A DNA stretch of 64,000 nt from Thioclava sp. SK-1. Its GTDB lineage: Bacteria; Pseudomonadota; Alphaproteobacteria; Rhodobacterales; Rhodobacteraceae. How positions within the stretch are numbered: position 1 is the first letter of the stretch; each line of letters starts with the position of its first letter. The DNA lies in contig NZ_MDHA01000069.1 of assembly GCF_001705665.1 (NCBI RefSeq), forward strand, positions 1 through 64,000, read 5' to 3'. Position numbers and translations under genes: made by a program. The notes beneath the pieces are model-generated. The model saw only the letters and a program-made list of their open reading frames with translations. It was not told where the DNA came from and did not search any database. This document shows, piece by piece, positions 57,102 through 64,000 of this stretch.

Positions 57102-58847
57102 TTAACGCATCTCTTCCGCTGGAGTAACCCCAAGGATACCAAGTCCGGCAGAAATCACAACCGCCGTAGCGCGTGCCAAGCAGATTTTCGCACAGGTAGC
57201 GTTTTCGTCGCCCTCTTGGAAAAACCGCAATGACGGGGTGTCATTGCCCCGATGCCACAGTGCATGCAGATCGGACGCCAGATCATAAAGATAGAATGCG
57301 ATCCGGTGGGGCTCATTCGCGCGGGCCGCGATTTCGACAAGGCGCGGCCATTCAGCGATTTTTTTCGCGAGCTCCAGCTCCGCCTCATGGGTCATCCCTG
57401 ACAAGTCGGCCCCCGCCAGACGCGCATCGGACATATCCCAACCCGCATCACGCGCCTTACGCATGACGGAACTGATCCGGGCATGCGCATATTGCACATA
57501 GAACACCGGGTTGTCTTTCGACTGTTCCAGCACTTTGTCAAAATCGAAATCCAGTGGCGCATCGTTCTTACGCGTCAGCATGTGAAAACGGGTCACATCG
57601 GCACCGGCCTGTTCCACCACATCGCGCAGGGTCACAAACGTGCCCGCCCGCTTCGACATTTTGAACGGCTGGCCTTTTTTGAACAGTTTCACCAATTGGA
57701 TCAGCTTCACATCCAGCGGCACGCGCCCTTCGCTCAGCGCCGAAACTGCCGCCTTCATCCGTTTGACATAGCCACCGTGATCAGCGCCAAATACGTCGAT
57801 CAACAGATCAAAGCCACGTTCAACCTTGGTGTAGTGATAGGCGATATCTGGTGCAAAGTAAGTCCATTTCCCGTCGGATTTTTTGACAGGACGATCGACG
57901 TCATCACCAAATTTGGTCGACCGGAACAAGGTTTGCTCGCGCTCTTCCCAATCTTCGGGCAACTTGCCCTTGGGCGGCTCCAACACGCCTTCATAGATCA
58001 AACCCAGATCATCAAGCCGCTTCAACGCCGCTTCGATCTGGCCCGTGCCATAAAGCGATTTCTCAGAGTAGAAGACGTCCATCTTGACGTTCAGCATCGC
58101 CAAATCGGCGCGGATCATATCCAGCATCGCAGCGATTGAGAAATCGCGTACATCGGCAAGCCAATATTGCTCGCCTTTGTTCAGCAAGCTGTCCCCGAAT
58201 TTTTCCTTCAGCGCGGTGCCAACCGGGATTAGGTAATCGCCCGGATACAGGCCTTCGCTGATCTCTGGCTCCAAACCATGCGCCTCGCGATACCGCTCAT
58301 AGGCAGAACGCGCCAGCACATCGACCTGTGCGCCGCCGTCATTGATGTAATATTCGCGCGTGACATCATAGCCCGCGAAATCCAGCAAGCTGGCCAGAGC
58401 ATCGCCAAACACGGCACCGCGGGTGTGGCCTACATGCATCGGACCAGTCGGATTGGCGGAGACATATTCCACGTTCACCTTCAGCCCCTCGCCCAGCGAG
58501 GCACGGCCATACTCTGCACCCTGCGCAAGCGCCGCCTTGGCGACCTCACCCCAGATGCTGGGTGCCAACCGCAGGTTCAAGAACCCCGGCCCCGCCACCT
58601 CTGCCGAAGACAGGCGCGGGCTTTGCGCCAGCTTCGCGGCCAGCTTTTCGGCAATATCGCGCGGCTTGGCACCGGCAGGCTTGGCCAAGACCATCGCGGC
58701 ATTGGTCGCCATGTCACCATGCAGCGCATCGCGCGGTGGCTCGACCGCAACATTGGTGTAATTGAGCCCGGCGGGCAGATGCCCCTCGGCCACTAGCTCA
58801 TCCAGCGCGGCAATCACCGCCACACGCATCTCGGCAAACAGGTTCAT
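57102..58847 (-). CDS. argS: Arginyl-tRNA synthetase
   Basis: ArgRS charges tRNA-Arg. The 581-residue class I synthetase has the HIGH-like motif [18 protein letters not shown] in [18 protein letters not shown], and the DALR anticodon-binding helices at the C-terminus. The ATG at 58847 has AGGAT 6 bases upstream. It opens the argS-SPOR-nagZ-scpA-scpB operon, which runs with gaps of 58, -1, 4 and -4 bases. Confidence 0.97.
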   Translation of the reverse strand: MNLFAEMRVAVIAALDELVAEGHLPAGLNYTNVAVEPPRDALHGDMATNAAMVLAKPAGAKPRDIAEKLAAKLAQSPRLSSAEVAGPGFLNLRLAPSIWGEVAKAALAQGAEYGRASLGEGLKVNVEYVSANPTGPMHVGHTRGAVFGDALASLLDFAGYDVTREYYINDGGAQVDVLARSAYERYREAHGLEPEISEGLYPGDYLIPVGTALKEKFGDSLLNKGEQYWLADVRDFSIAAMLDMIRADLAMLNVKMDVFYSEKSLYGTGQIEAALKRLDDLGLIYEGVLEPPKGKLPEDWEEREQTLFRSTKFGDDVDRPVKKSDGKWTYFAPDIAYHYTKVERGFDLLIDVFGADHGGYVKRMKAAVSALSEGRVPLDVKLIQLVKLFKKGQPFKMSKRAGTFVTLRDVVEQAGADVTRFHMLTRKNDAPLDFDFDKVLEQSKDNPVFYVQYAHARISSVMRKARDAGWDMSDARLAGADLSGMTHEAELELAKKIAEWPRLVEIAARANEPHRIAFYLYDLASDLHALWHRGNDTPSLRFFQEGDENATCAKICLARATAVVISAGLGILGVTPAEEMR

Positions 58848-58987
58848 TTCAGTATCCTCTGGCTTGCCAATTCCCTGCCAGAGGCAAGGCGCGCCGTCAA
58901 CCACAGCCCGTGCTGGAACCTGTCAACGCCTGTGTTTTTACCCACAGCCACCTCCAAAGTCCCCTTGGCACGGCTGGGCGGCGGAGA

Positions 58988-59039
58988 CGGAGGCGCATGC
59001 CTCCGGCGGTCGGGCGGGGTTCGATGCCCCGCCCGACCG
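58988..59039. repeat. Double palindromic element upstream of argS
   Basis: CGGAGGC-GCAT-GCCTCCG at 58988-59005 is followed at once by a perfect 13-bp stem, CGGTCGGGCGGGG at 59007-59019 with CCCCGCCCGACCG at 59027-59039. It lies between nhaP-like and argS genes, both read on the minus strand. The paired hairpin build suggests a REP-type intergenic element different from the 4452 and 10897 copies. Confidence 0.6.
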
Positions 59040-59078
59040 CATCTGGGCCCCAACCCCACGCCATTTCAGGACGCTGAG

Positions 59079-60962
59079 TTATGGGATTTTTGCCGATGGC
59101 CCGGGGATGGTTTCGGGATCCTCGACCGGCTGGCGGGCGGCGTGTTTGTTTTCGTCCTCCAACGCATCAGGCGGCAAAAGTGAGACAATCTTAGCCCCCG
59201 GTGCGGCCTTCAACTCTTCAGCCTTATCGACAAAGCGCAGCTCTGATGCCGGCGTGATGCGCAAGATCGGCACTGCGGTTGGCCGTTTAACCCGCCAATC
59301 CTCTATGGTGAATTCATCCGTCAAACGGGTGATCCGAAAGGTCCAGCCCTCTCGTACCATTTCGCGAAACACCTCAAATGTGCGACCATCCCCAAAGGGT
59401 CTGCCGCCCAATTGCGTGGGCAGGCTATGGCGTTTGCGGTCTTCCTTTTGGCGCGCAATCTGCCAAACTTGGTTACGCCCCAGCTCTGCGCCCAAATCCG
59501 TTGCAACCAATGTATTGTAGGCGTCATTATCAGTTGCGGCCAAAACAGTGCTATAGGCCATCAGCTCAACGGAATCCTCAGCCGCCTCACCTAAAATATC
59601 GCCGTAAAAGGTCCGCAGCCCCGCAGCCCTCGGGCGGATCAGATGTGCGTGGTTGGGATCTGTGACCAGCACCGGCACCTCGGCTTGTTTCAAAATCTCG
59701 CCCAGCTGCGTGGTAAACCGTGACCCGCCAACAATCAAAAGCCCCGGCTTTTCCGTGCCCGCCAAACCCAGCAAACGCCCCAGAGGCGCAAGCGTGAACC
59801 CATGAAGGACAACGGTCGCCGTCACCAAAATGAACGCCAGCGGCCCGATCACCGCCCCATCAGAGATACCTGCATCCGCCAAATGCTGCCCAAACAGCCC
59901 CGCAACCGCAACCAGCACCACGCCACGCGGCCCGGTCAAGGCGATAAACAGCTTCTCGCGCCAGGGCATATCAACACCCAACAACGATATCATCACCGTC
60001 GCCGGTCGCGCCAGGATCACCACGACCAGCACGAAGACAATCGCATGCCAATCCAACCGCGACAATTGCTCCAGATCCAGACTGGCCGCCAATAAAATAA
60101 ACACACCCGACACAAGCAAAATCGTCGCATGTTCCTTAAACCGGCGTAATTCCGTGTAAGACGGCAAATCCGCATTGCCGATGACAAGCCCCATAACGGT
60201 CACGGCCAACAGCCCGCTTTCATGCAACAATGTGTCGGCCAATGCGAAACAGATCAGCAAAGTCACAAAAAGCACCGGAATTTTCATATATTCCGGCACG
60301 AATCCTTTGCGGAAACTGGTCGCGATGGCAAAGCCTGCCGCCAGTCCAATAATGGCCGCAAATACGATCCCGATCGCAAGCTGCGTCACCGCTTGCTGCG
60401 GCGCTACCCCGGTGTTCAGCACCAACACGACCTCAAAGGCGAAAACCGCAGCCAGCGCCCCGATAGGGTCATTCACAATTGCTTCCCATTGCAGCAATTG
60501 TGCCGGTCTTTTCTTCAACCGGGCCGAGCGTAACAACGGTGCAATCACTGTCGGGCCGGTCACAATCATGATGCCGCCAAACACCGCCGATGTCTCCCAT
60601 GACAGGTTCATCGTCAGCCGCAGCGCCAATGTCGACACCAGCCATCCCAAAGGCGCACCGATAAACACCAGGCGCATGACCCCGGCTTTGGCATCGCCCA
60701 ACCGGTGACGGTCCAGCGATAAGCCGCCCTCAAACAAGATCACCGCCACCGCGAGTGAAATCAGCGGCCCTGTCAGCGCACCAAAATCGCGCTGCGGATC
60801 AATCAACCCCGTCACCGGCCCAGCCAAAATGCCAACCACCAGCATGATCACAATGGCGGGCATCTTAAATCGCCACGCAAGCCATTGCGCCCCAACGCCT
60901 GCCACGCCGACCGCCGCAAACCCCATCACCGGGCCGAGCCCCGCCGCTGTTTCCAACGCCAT
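59079..60962 (-). CDS. CPA1-family cation:proton antiporter with C-terminal nucleotide-binding domain
   Basis: A 627-residue antiporter. Residues 1-400 carry about 12 membrane helices with conserved ion-site residues in LLQWEAIVNDPIGALAAVFA (Asp of the ND motif) and ALTGPRGVVLVAVAG. A cytoplasmic RCK/TrkA-N-like domain follows from about residue 415 (KPGLLIVGGSRFTTQLGEIL; ATDNDAYNTLVATDLGAELG). It would exchange Na+ or K+ for protons; the ion cannot be set. AGGAA precedes the ATG at 60962 by about 10 bases. Confidence 0.9.
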   Translation of the reverse strand: MALETAAGLGPVMGFAAVGVAGVGAQWLAWRFKMPAIVIMLVVGILAGPVTGLIDPQRDFGALTGPLISLAVAVILFEGGLSLDRHRLGDAKAGVMRLVFIGAPLGWLVSTLALRLTMNLSWETSAVFGGIMIVTGPTVIAPLLRSARLKKRPAQLLQWEAIVNDPIGALAAVFAFEVVLVLNTGVAPQQAVTQLAIGIVFAAIIGLAAGFAIATSFRKGFVPEYMKIPVLFVTLLICFALADTLLHESGLLAVTVMGLVIGNADLPSYTELRRFKEHATILLVSGVFILLAASLDLEQLSRLDWHAIVFVLVVVILARPATVMISLLGVDMPWREKLFIALTGPRGVVLVAVAGLFGQHLADAGISDGAVIGPLAFILVTATVVLHGFTLAPLGRLLGLAGTEKPGLLIVGGSRFTTQLGEILKQAEVPVLVTDPNHAHLIRPRAAGLRTFYGDILGEAAEDSVELMAYSTVLAATDNDAYNTLVATDLGAELGRNQVWQIARQKEDRKRHSLPTQLGGRPFGDGRTFEVFREMVREGWTFRITRLTDEFTIEDWRVKRPTAVPILRITPASELRFVDKAEELKAAPGAKIVSLLPPDALEDENKHAARQPVEDPETIPGPSAKIP

Positions 60963-61191
60963 ATTCCGCAATTCCTTCTGCAAAGCCGGCCGAAATGGCA
61001 GCCCAACGCCCCATGATGGGGCTTCGCAGCATTTGGGCAAGCCCATAGATCAAAGTGGTCTCAATTGACGCAGATGCTTTTTTACGCTATTAGCAGCGCC
61101 AAACCCGCAATCCGGTGGGTCACTGGCCGGGGCGCCCGATCCCATAGCGTCCCATTTCTGTGCGGTCCGACACCGCCATAACAGGACGTAT

Positions 61192-63192
61192 ATGACCAAG
61201 TTTTCTGATCTGAAGCTGGACCCGAAGGTCCTCTCTGCCGTTGCTGATGCCGGCTATGAAACACCTACACCGATTCAGGCAGAGGCGATTCCGCCCGCTT
61301 TGGAAGGCAAGGATGTTTTGGGCATCGCGCAGACCGGCACGGGAAAAACCGCTTCCTTTACATTGCCTATGCTTTCGCTGCTACGTCGTGGCCGCGCGCG
61401 CGCGCGCATGCCGCGCTCGTTGGTGCTGGCCCCCACGCGCGAATTGGCCGCACAGGTGGCCGAGAATTTCGATCTATATGCCAAAAACACCAAGCTGACG
61501 CGCGCATTGCTGATCGGTGGCGTGTCGTTCAATGAACAAGACAAACTGATCGACAAGGGCGTCGATGTTTTGATTGCGACACCAGGCCGGCTTTTGGATC
61601 ATTTCGAACGCGGCAAGTTGATTTTGACAGATGTAAAGATCATGGTCGTGGATGAGGCCGATCGCATGCTGGATATGGGGTTCATCCCCGATATTGAGCG
61701 GATCTTCCAGCTGACGCCATTTACCCGGCAGACCCTGTTCTTTTCGGCGACAATGGCGCCGGAAATCGAACGGATCACCAATACATTCTTGCACGCTCCG
61801 GTGCGCGTTGAAGTGGCGCGTCAGGCGACCACTTCTGAAAATATCACGCAGCGGCTGATCGAAATCACGCCCTCGCGCAAAGACCAAACCGCCAAAACCA
61901 AACGCGAACTGCTCCGCGCGCTGATCGCGGCCGAGGGCGACGCCTGCACAAACGCGATCATCTTCTGTAACCGCAAGGTCGATGTCGATATTGTTGCAAA
62001 AAGCTTGCAAAAATATGGGCTTGATGCGCAGCCGATCCATGGTGACTTGGATCAATCGCATCGCACGAAAACCCTGGACAGCTTCCGCGATGGGTCTTTG
62101 CGGATCCTTGTTGCCTCAGATGTGGCCGCGCGTGGTCTGGATGTGCCCAGCGTCAGCCATGTGTTCAACTATGACCTGCCGATGCATGCCGAAGATTACG
62201 TGCACCGGATCGGCCGGACGGGACGCGCCGGGCGTAAAGGCGCCGCTTTCTCCATCTCGACCCCGTCTGATGAAAAATTCCTCAGCCAGATCCAGGATTT
62301 GGTGAAGATGGAAATTCCCCGCGGCAGTTTGCCAGACGGGTTTGAGCTGTCTGCGGCGGCACAATCAGCCCCGCGTGCGCGCCATGAAGAGGACAAGCGC
62401 GGCGGCAGACCCCGCGGCCCACGGGCACGGCGCAATGAAGAGCGCGAAAGCGCAACGCCTGCTGTAAAGGCCGAAGCACCAGCGGAGTCGCGCCCTGCAG
62501 CCCCCCGCACACAGCCGCGTGCGGAACCACGTGCCGAGCAGCGCAGCGAACCAGTGGCCGCGACCGGCTCGTCCGACACAACGCCGGCCCCGGCGCGCGA
62601 TCATAACGACCGCCGCGACCGCTACAGCCGCAATGGGCGTGGCCGCCGCGACAATGGGCCAGAGGTGATCGGCATGGGCAGCCATGTGCCCGATTTCCTG
62701 CTGCGCGAATTCCGCCCTTCAAAAGTGGCACGCAAGTCATCAGATGAAACCGAAGATGACACCACCGTCATCGATACGGAAACAGCCGACGCGCCTGCCC
62801 CGGCCGAAAAGAAACCCGCCAAGCGCACGCGCCGTCCGCGCAAAACCGCAGCGCAGGTCAGAGCAGAGGCGGCAGCCCTTGCTGAAGCCGAAACTGCAGC
62901 ACCGGCGCCATCAACAGATGGCGCGTCACAGCCCGCACCGGAGCAAGACGCCGCACAAGCAACAGCGGCAGCCGCCCATGAAGCCCCCGTGCACGATACG
63001 GTCGGAAATCCTGTTTCGGACACAGCCCCCGAACAAAGTCCTGCACCCGAATCACCTGCTGCCGAGGCACCGTCAGCCCCCGCGGCTACAGCCCCCCAAA
63101 GCGCACCTGCAGAGCCCGAGACCACGTCCGGCGATGACACAACAGATAGCGTCAGCGGTGATGATACCGTCACGGCCAATAATCCCGCCTAA
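61192..63192 (+). CDS. DEAD-box RNA helicase (RhlE-like) with long disordered tail
   Basis: A 666-residue helicase. The core (residues 1 to about 385) has the Q motif PTPIQAEAIP, Walker A AQTGTGKT, PTRELA, VDEADRMLDMGF, the SAT motif FFSATMAPE and HRIGRTGRAGRKG. The remaining 280 residues are first Arg/Pro/Gly-rich (RGGRPRGPRARRNEERES), then lysine clusters and an Ala/Pro/Glu-rich acidic end. Such tails hold RNA or drive condensates. The core fits the RhlE group. The gene is followed by a hairpin terminator. Confidence 0.93.
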   Translation: MTKFSDLKLDPKVLSAVADAGYETPTPIQAEAIPPALEGKDVLGIAQTGTGKTASFTLPMLSLLRRGRARARMPRSLVLAPTRELAAQVAENFDLYAKNTKLTRALLIGGVSFNEQDKLIDKGVDVLIATPGRLLDHFERGKLILTDVKIMVVDEADRMLDMGFIPDIERIFQLTPFTRQTLFFSATMAPEIERITNTFLHAPVRVEVARQATTSENITQRLIEITPSRKDQTAKTKRELLRALIAAEGDACTNAIIFCNRKVDVDIVAKSLQKYGLDAQPIHGDLDQSHRTKTLDSFRDGSLRILVASDVAARGLDVPSVSHVFNYDLPMHAEDYVHRIGRTGRAGRKGAAFSISTPSDEKFLSQIQDLVKMEIPRGSLPDGFELSAAAQSAPRARHEEDKRGGRPRGPRARRNEERESATPAVKAEAPAESRPAAPRTQPRAEPRAEQRSEPVAATGSSDTTPAPARDHNDRRDRYSRNGRGRRDNGPEVIGMGSHVPDFLLREFRPSKVARKSSDETEDDTTVIDTETADAPAPAEKKPAKRTRRPRKTAAQVRAEAAALAEAETAAPAPSTDGASQPAPEQDAAQATAAAAHEAPVHDTVGNPVSDTAPEQSPAPESPAAEAPSAPAATAPQSAPAEPETTSGDDTTDSVSGDDTVTANNPA

Positions 63193-63233
63193 GCGGAGCG
63201 TCACAGGTTCCCCCCGGTCTAAAGTTTAAATAG

Positions 63234-63270
63234 AAAACGCCGGCATATGATCGCATATGCCGGTGTTTTT
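63234..63270. terminator. Bidirectional terminator after the DEAD-box gene
   Basis: AAAACGCCGGCATATG at 63234-63249 pairs with CATATGCCGGTGTTTT at 63254-63269 (one G-T pair), with T runs on both strands. It serves the helicase (plus) and the 85-residue gene (minus). Confidence 0.85.
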
Positions 63271-63300
63271 ATCGCAACTGTGTAAAGCCTGCGGTAGGGA

Positions 63301-63558
63301 TTAACCCCCGCGCGTGCCATCAGTGGGCGCCAAATCAATCGCACCTTCTGCATAGCGTGCCAAACGGTCTGCCCGGCGTGCGCGCAAAAATTCACGCCGC
63401 AGATCCATTTCACATGACATAAGCTCATCAACAGGCGGCCAGCTTAGCTTTTGATGCCCGGCCAACTGGCCACGCGCCTCTGCAATAATTGTCGGGTTTG
63501 TCATGAAAATCATCGCCGCGCCGGTTTTCTTATCCGACATAAAAATAACTGTGTTCAT
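63301..63558 (-). CDS. Small hypothetical protein
   Basis: An 85-residue protein, NTVIFMSDKKTGAAMIFMTN then helices (PTIIAEARGQLAGHQKLSWP; CEMDLRREFLRARRADRLAR). I do not recognise it. GGAGGG lies 3-6 bases before the ATG at 63558, so translation is likely. It converges on the DEAD-box gene and shares its terminator. A later ATG at 63504 would leave only the soluble helical part. Confidence 0.5.
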   Translation of the reverse strand: MNTVIFMSDKKTGAAMIFMTNPTIIAEARGQLAGHQKLSWPPVDELMSCEMDLRREFLRARRADRLARYAEGAIDLAPTDGTRGG

Positions 63559-63711
63559 AGTCTCCCTCCCCAAGGGACTTCAGCCGACATGGCGCAAAGG
63601 CACATCAGGCGACACAAAAGATCAAACCAACACACATTCAAAAATACTATTATCTATGCTTATTATTTGCACCAATCGCGATTGTGTTCAACACAGAGGC
63701 GACCACCAGCA

Positions 63712-64000
63712 CTATTTTAATAAAAGCGGCGCCGACAACCAGGCTTGCAGCGCAGCGGTCACTTTTTCCGGCTGCTCCAGAGGGCTGAAATGTCCGGCGG
63801 ATAAAATCGGTTTGAATTCAGCATGCGGCATCAGTTCTGCCAGAAATTCATGACGACGCGGCGGGCAGATCGTGTCGAACTCACCACAAAGCAACAAGGC
63901 CCGGATCCGGTTAGAGCGCAAGGTCCGCTGCTGATCGGGACGGCGCATCAGTGCGCGGGACTGATCTTCAAAACGATCGGGGCCAAGCGCATGTGCCATA
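63712..64000 (-). CDS. Alpha/beta hydrolase, C-terminal part (cut by window end)
   Basis: The visible 96 codons hold the end of an alpha/beta hydrolase: the acid strand in ALLLCGEFDTICPPRRHEFL, the catalytic His in PILSAGHFSPLEQPEKVTAA and the last helix ALQAWLSAPLLLK. The nucleophile elbow and N-terminus lie beyond base 64000. The ATG near 63999 is in the middle of the domain, so it is not the start. Confidence 0.75.
   Translation of the reverse strand, partial: MAHALGPDRFEDQSRALMRRPDQQRTLRSNRIRALLLCGEFDTICPPRRHEFLAELMPHAEFKPILSAGHFSPLEQPEKVTAALQAWLSAPLLLK

Noticed and set aside
61393-61405. CG dinucleotide run
   Set aside because: It lies within the helicase core as Arg-Ala codons in a GC-rich genome; not taken as a separate repeat.

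Overview
The window looks like chromosomal DNA of an alphaproteobacterium of the order Rhodobacterales (Roseobacter group or a close relative). Several gene neighbourhoods support this: irr divergent from fabA-fabB-fabI; bamE, yceD, rpmF, plsX, fabH, ihfA, a long-tailed MerR gene and tRNA-Pro in series; argS, a SPOR protein, nagZ, scpA and scpB in series; and a complete urease cluster followed by urtABCDE. The assignment rests on protein families and gene order read by eye, not on a database search.

Layout. Bases 1-881 hold the right end of an IS21-family element (end of istB plus terminal repeats) inserted into a SAM-dependent methyltransferase gene, of which only the 3' part remains here. 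A lone AAA+ ATPase follows (882-1994). From 2316 the genes are ordinary core genes: ychF, stand-alone trpA, a diguanylate cyclase, rplY, a rhodanese and an unusual TIM-barrel/cupin fusion.

From 8257 to 20743 there is one long minus-strand nitrogen block. In transcription order it is ureD-ureA-(72-aa peptide)-ureB-(105-aa helical protein)-ureC-ureE-ureF-ureG, then urtA-urtB-urtC-urtD-urtE. It imports urea by ABC transport and hydrolyses it to ammonia with a nickel enzyme. A small plus-strand gene sits between ureC and ureE. Two overlapping Lrp/AsnC regulators are divergent from ilvC, and metR is divergent from metF.

From 26827 to 32709 thyA and folA are separated by a lipoprotein/Slam pair, a glyoxalase and pth. 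The lipoprotein/Slam pair (28063-30694) reads as an outer-membrane surface-lipoprotein export module and is the most distinctive system in the window. From 34204 to 37408 lies the unsaturated fatty acid block with irr, followed by an SDR, efp divergent from epmA, and small conserved proteins and regulators. From 44048 to 50609 come olsB, bamE and the plsX-fabH-ihfA run ending in tRNA-Pro(GGG). The right part holds a two-domain dCTP deaminase, an amidohydrolase, the argS-scpB operon, a CPA1 antiporter, a DEAD-box helicase with a long disordered tail, and a hydrolase cut by the window end.

No CRISPR array, prophage, replication origin or rRNA operon was seen. Two copies of a short palindromic intergenic repeat (4452-4524 and 10897-10958) and a second palindromic element (58988-59039) look like REP-type sequences. 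Starts were chosen from Shine-Dalgarno spacing and family N-termini, so some proteins are shorter than the longest open frame.
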